Part shown: positions 14,506 to 15,112 of the stretch, in pieces | Layout: every line of letters starts with the position of its first letter | Position numbering within the stretch: the first letter of the stretch is position 1 | Assembly: GCA_902796295.1 (NCBI GenBank) | Contig: CADBOL010000145.1 | Location: forward strand, 1 to 15,112 | Source: Oscillospiraceae bacterium | GTDB lineage: Bacteria; Bacillota; Clostridia; Oscillospirales; Acutalibacteraceae | Reading direction: 5' to 3' | DNA length: 15,112 bases | Notes under the pieces: model-generated | Told to the model about the DNA's origin: nothing | Seen by the model: only the letters and a program-made list of their open reading frames with translations | The model's database searches: none | Program-made: the position numbers and the translations under genes

Positions 14506-15112
14506 TTATTCGCCCTCCTTTGCGCTTCTGTCTTTATAAACGCCGAGAGGATAATAGGGAATCATATTCTCATCAATCCACTTGAGAGCGTCGCCCGGAG
14601 TCATACCCCAGTTTGTGGGGCAGGAGGAAACAACCTCAACAAGCGAGAATCCTTTGTTGTTTACCTGATTCTCAAACGCCTTTTTGATTGCCTTACGGGC
14701 AGTATTTACGTTTTTGACATTGTTTACAGCCACTCTCGCGATATACTCGGGGCCGTCAAGGGTCGAGAGCAGCTCGCAGATTCTTATGGGGTAGCCGGCT
14801 GTGGTGACATCTCTGCCGTAGGGCGAGGTCTGTGTGACCTGGCCGGGAAGTGATGTGGGAGCCATCTGACCGCCCGTCATGCCGTAAATAGCGTTGTTTA
14901 CAAATATAACGGTGATATTTTCATTTCTGGTGGCGGAATGAACTGTTTCGGCCATACCGATTGAAGCGAGGTCGCCGTCACCCTGATATGTGAATACAGG
15001 TGAATTCGGGTGAACTCTCTTGATACCGCTTGCTACAGCCGGAGCTCTGCCATGCGGTGACTCGAGCATGTCAACGTTCATGTACTGGTGTGATACGATG
15101 GAGCATCCAACC
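14506..15112 (-). CDS. 2-oxoacid:ferredoxin oxidoreductase, beta (TPP-binding) subunit (5' partial)
   Basis: The catalytic subunit that binds thiamine pyrophosphate and, by family knowledge, an iron-sulfur cluster. The C-terminal 201 residues are visible. The reading frame continues off the right edge; the ATG at 15081 is internal, because the ten codons before it (VGCSIVSHQY) already belong to the conserved domain. ESPHGRAPAVASGIKR is followed by the TPP/magnesium motif GDGDLASIG and NNAIYGMTGGQMAPTS, where the Asn and Gly-Met-Thr-Gly-Gln run is diagnostic. This wording resembles 2-oxoglutarate and 2-oxoisovalerate oxidoreductases, but the substrate is unproven. The visible cysteines include one in VGCS, probably a cluster ligand. 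Immediately followed by the gamma subunit. Confidence 0.94.
   Translation of the reverse strand, partial: VGCSIVSHQYMNVDMLESPHGRAPAVASGIKRVHPNSPVFTYQGDGDLASIGMAETVHSATRNENITVIFVNNAIYGMTGGQMAPTSLPGQVTQTSPYGRDVTTAGYPIRICELLSTLDGPEYIARVAVNNVKNVNTARKAIKKAFENQVNNKGFSLVEVVSSCPTNWGMTPGDALKWIDENMIPYYPLGVYKDRSAKEGE
14513..14520 (-). promoter_or_regulatory. Ribosome binding site of the gamma subunit
   Basis: AAGGAGGG lies 8 nt before the ATG at 14504, entirely within the final codons of the beta-subunit gene. It shows that gamma has independent strong initiation despite the 1-nt gap. Confidence 0.85.

Overview
The window looks like chromosomal housekeeping DNA from an anaerobic member of the Clostridia (Bacillota), possibly of the gut Oscillospiraceae/Ruminococcaceae type. 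This is inferred from a SigA-type sigma factor, the folate-dependent tRNA methylase TrmFO, a ferredoxin-dependent 2-oxoacid oxidoreductase, an rnc-radical SAM-smc arrangement and AGGAGG-type ribosome binding sites. No phage, transposon, CRISPR array, tRNA or rRNA was found. Genus and species cannot be read from the sequence.

Layout. (a) 2-1252, plus strand: the primary sigma factor, cut by the left window edge, with a long Lys/Ala/Glu repeat at its N-terminus. (b) 1253-1636: a 384-bp intergenic stretch with the rpoD terminator, a second diverged copy of the terminator region, and a terminator for the convergent gene. (c) 1637-2836, minus: a two-domain class II aldolase-family protein with its own consensus promoter. 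(d) 2923-13783, minus: eight tightly packed genes read right to left: TrmH-family rRNA methyltransferase, dprA, topA, trmFO, an acyl-carrier-protein-like gene, rnc, an Elp3-like radical SAM gene and smc. Gaps are 30 nt or less, and there are two ATGA stop/start overlaps and one 20-nt overlap. One promoter (13820-13848) precedes the block. I see no internal terminator and none after smc. (e) 13974-15112, minus: gamma and (partial) beta subunits of a 2-oxoacid:ferredoxin oxidoreductase, ending in a strong terminator at 13901-13931.

How the genes fit together. The eight-gene block serves chromosome maintenance and RNA maturation: DNA topology (topA), DNA uptake/recombination (dprA), chromosome compaction (smc), rRNA processing and methylation (rnc, TrmH-family) and tRNA modification (trmFO, probably the Elp3-like protein). 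It looks like two cassettes that are separate in Bacillus subtilis, dprA-topA-trmFO and acpP-rnc-smc, joined at a 30-nt junction (8402-8431).

Most unusual points. The ACP in the conserved acpP position has Glu where the phosphopantetheine-bearing Ser should be. The second half of the aldolase-family protein has lost its metal ligands and catalytic Glu. The sigma factor carries a low-complexity KAE extension of at least about 60 residues. The rpoD 3' region is partly duplicated. I did not find a clearly new multi-gene system; most of the window is ordinary core genome.
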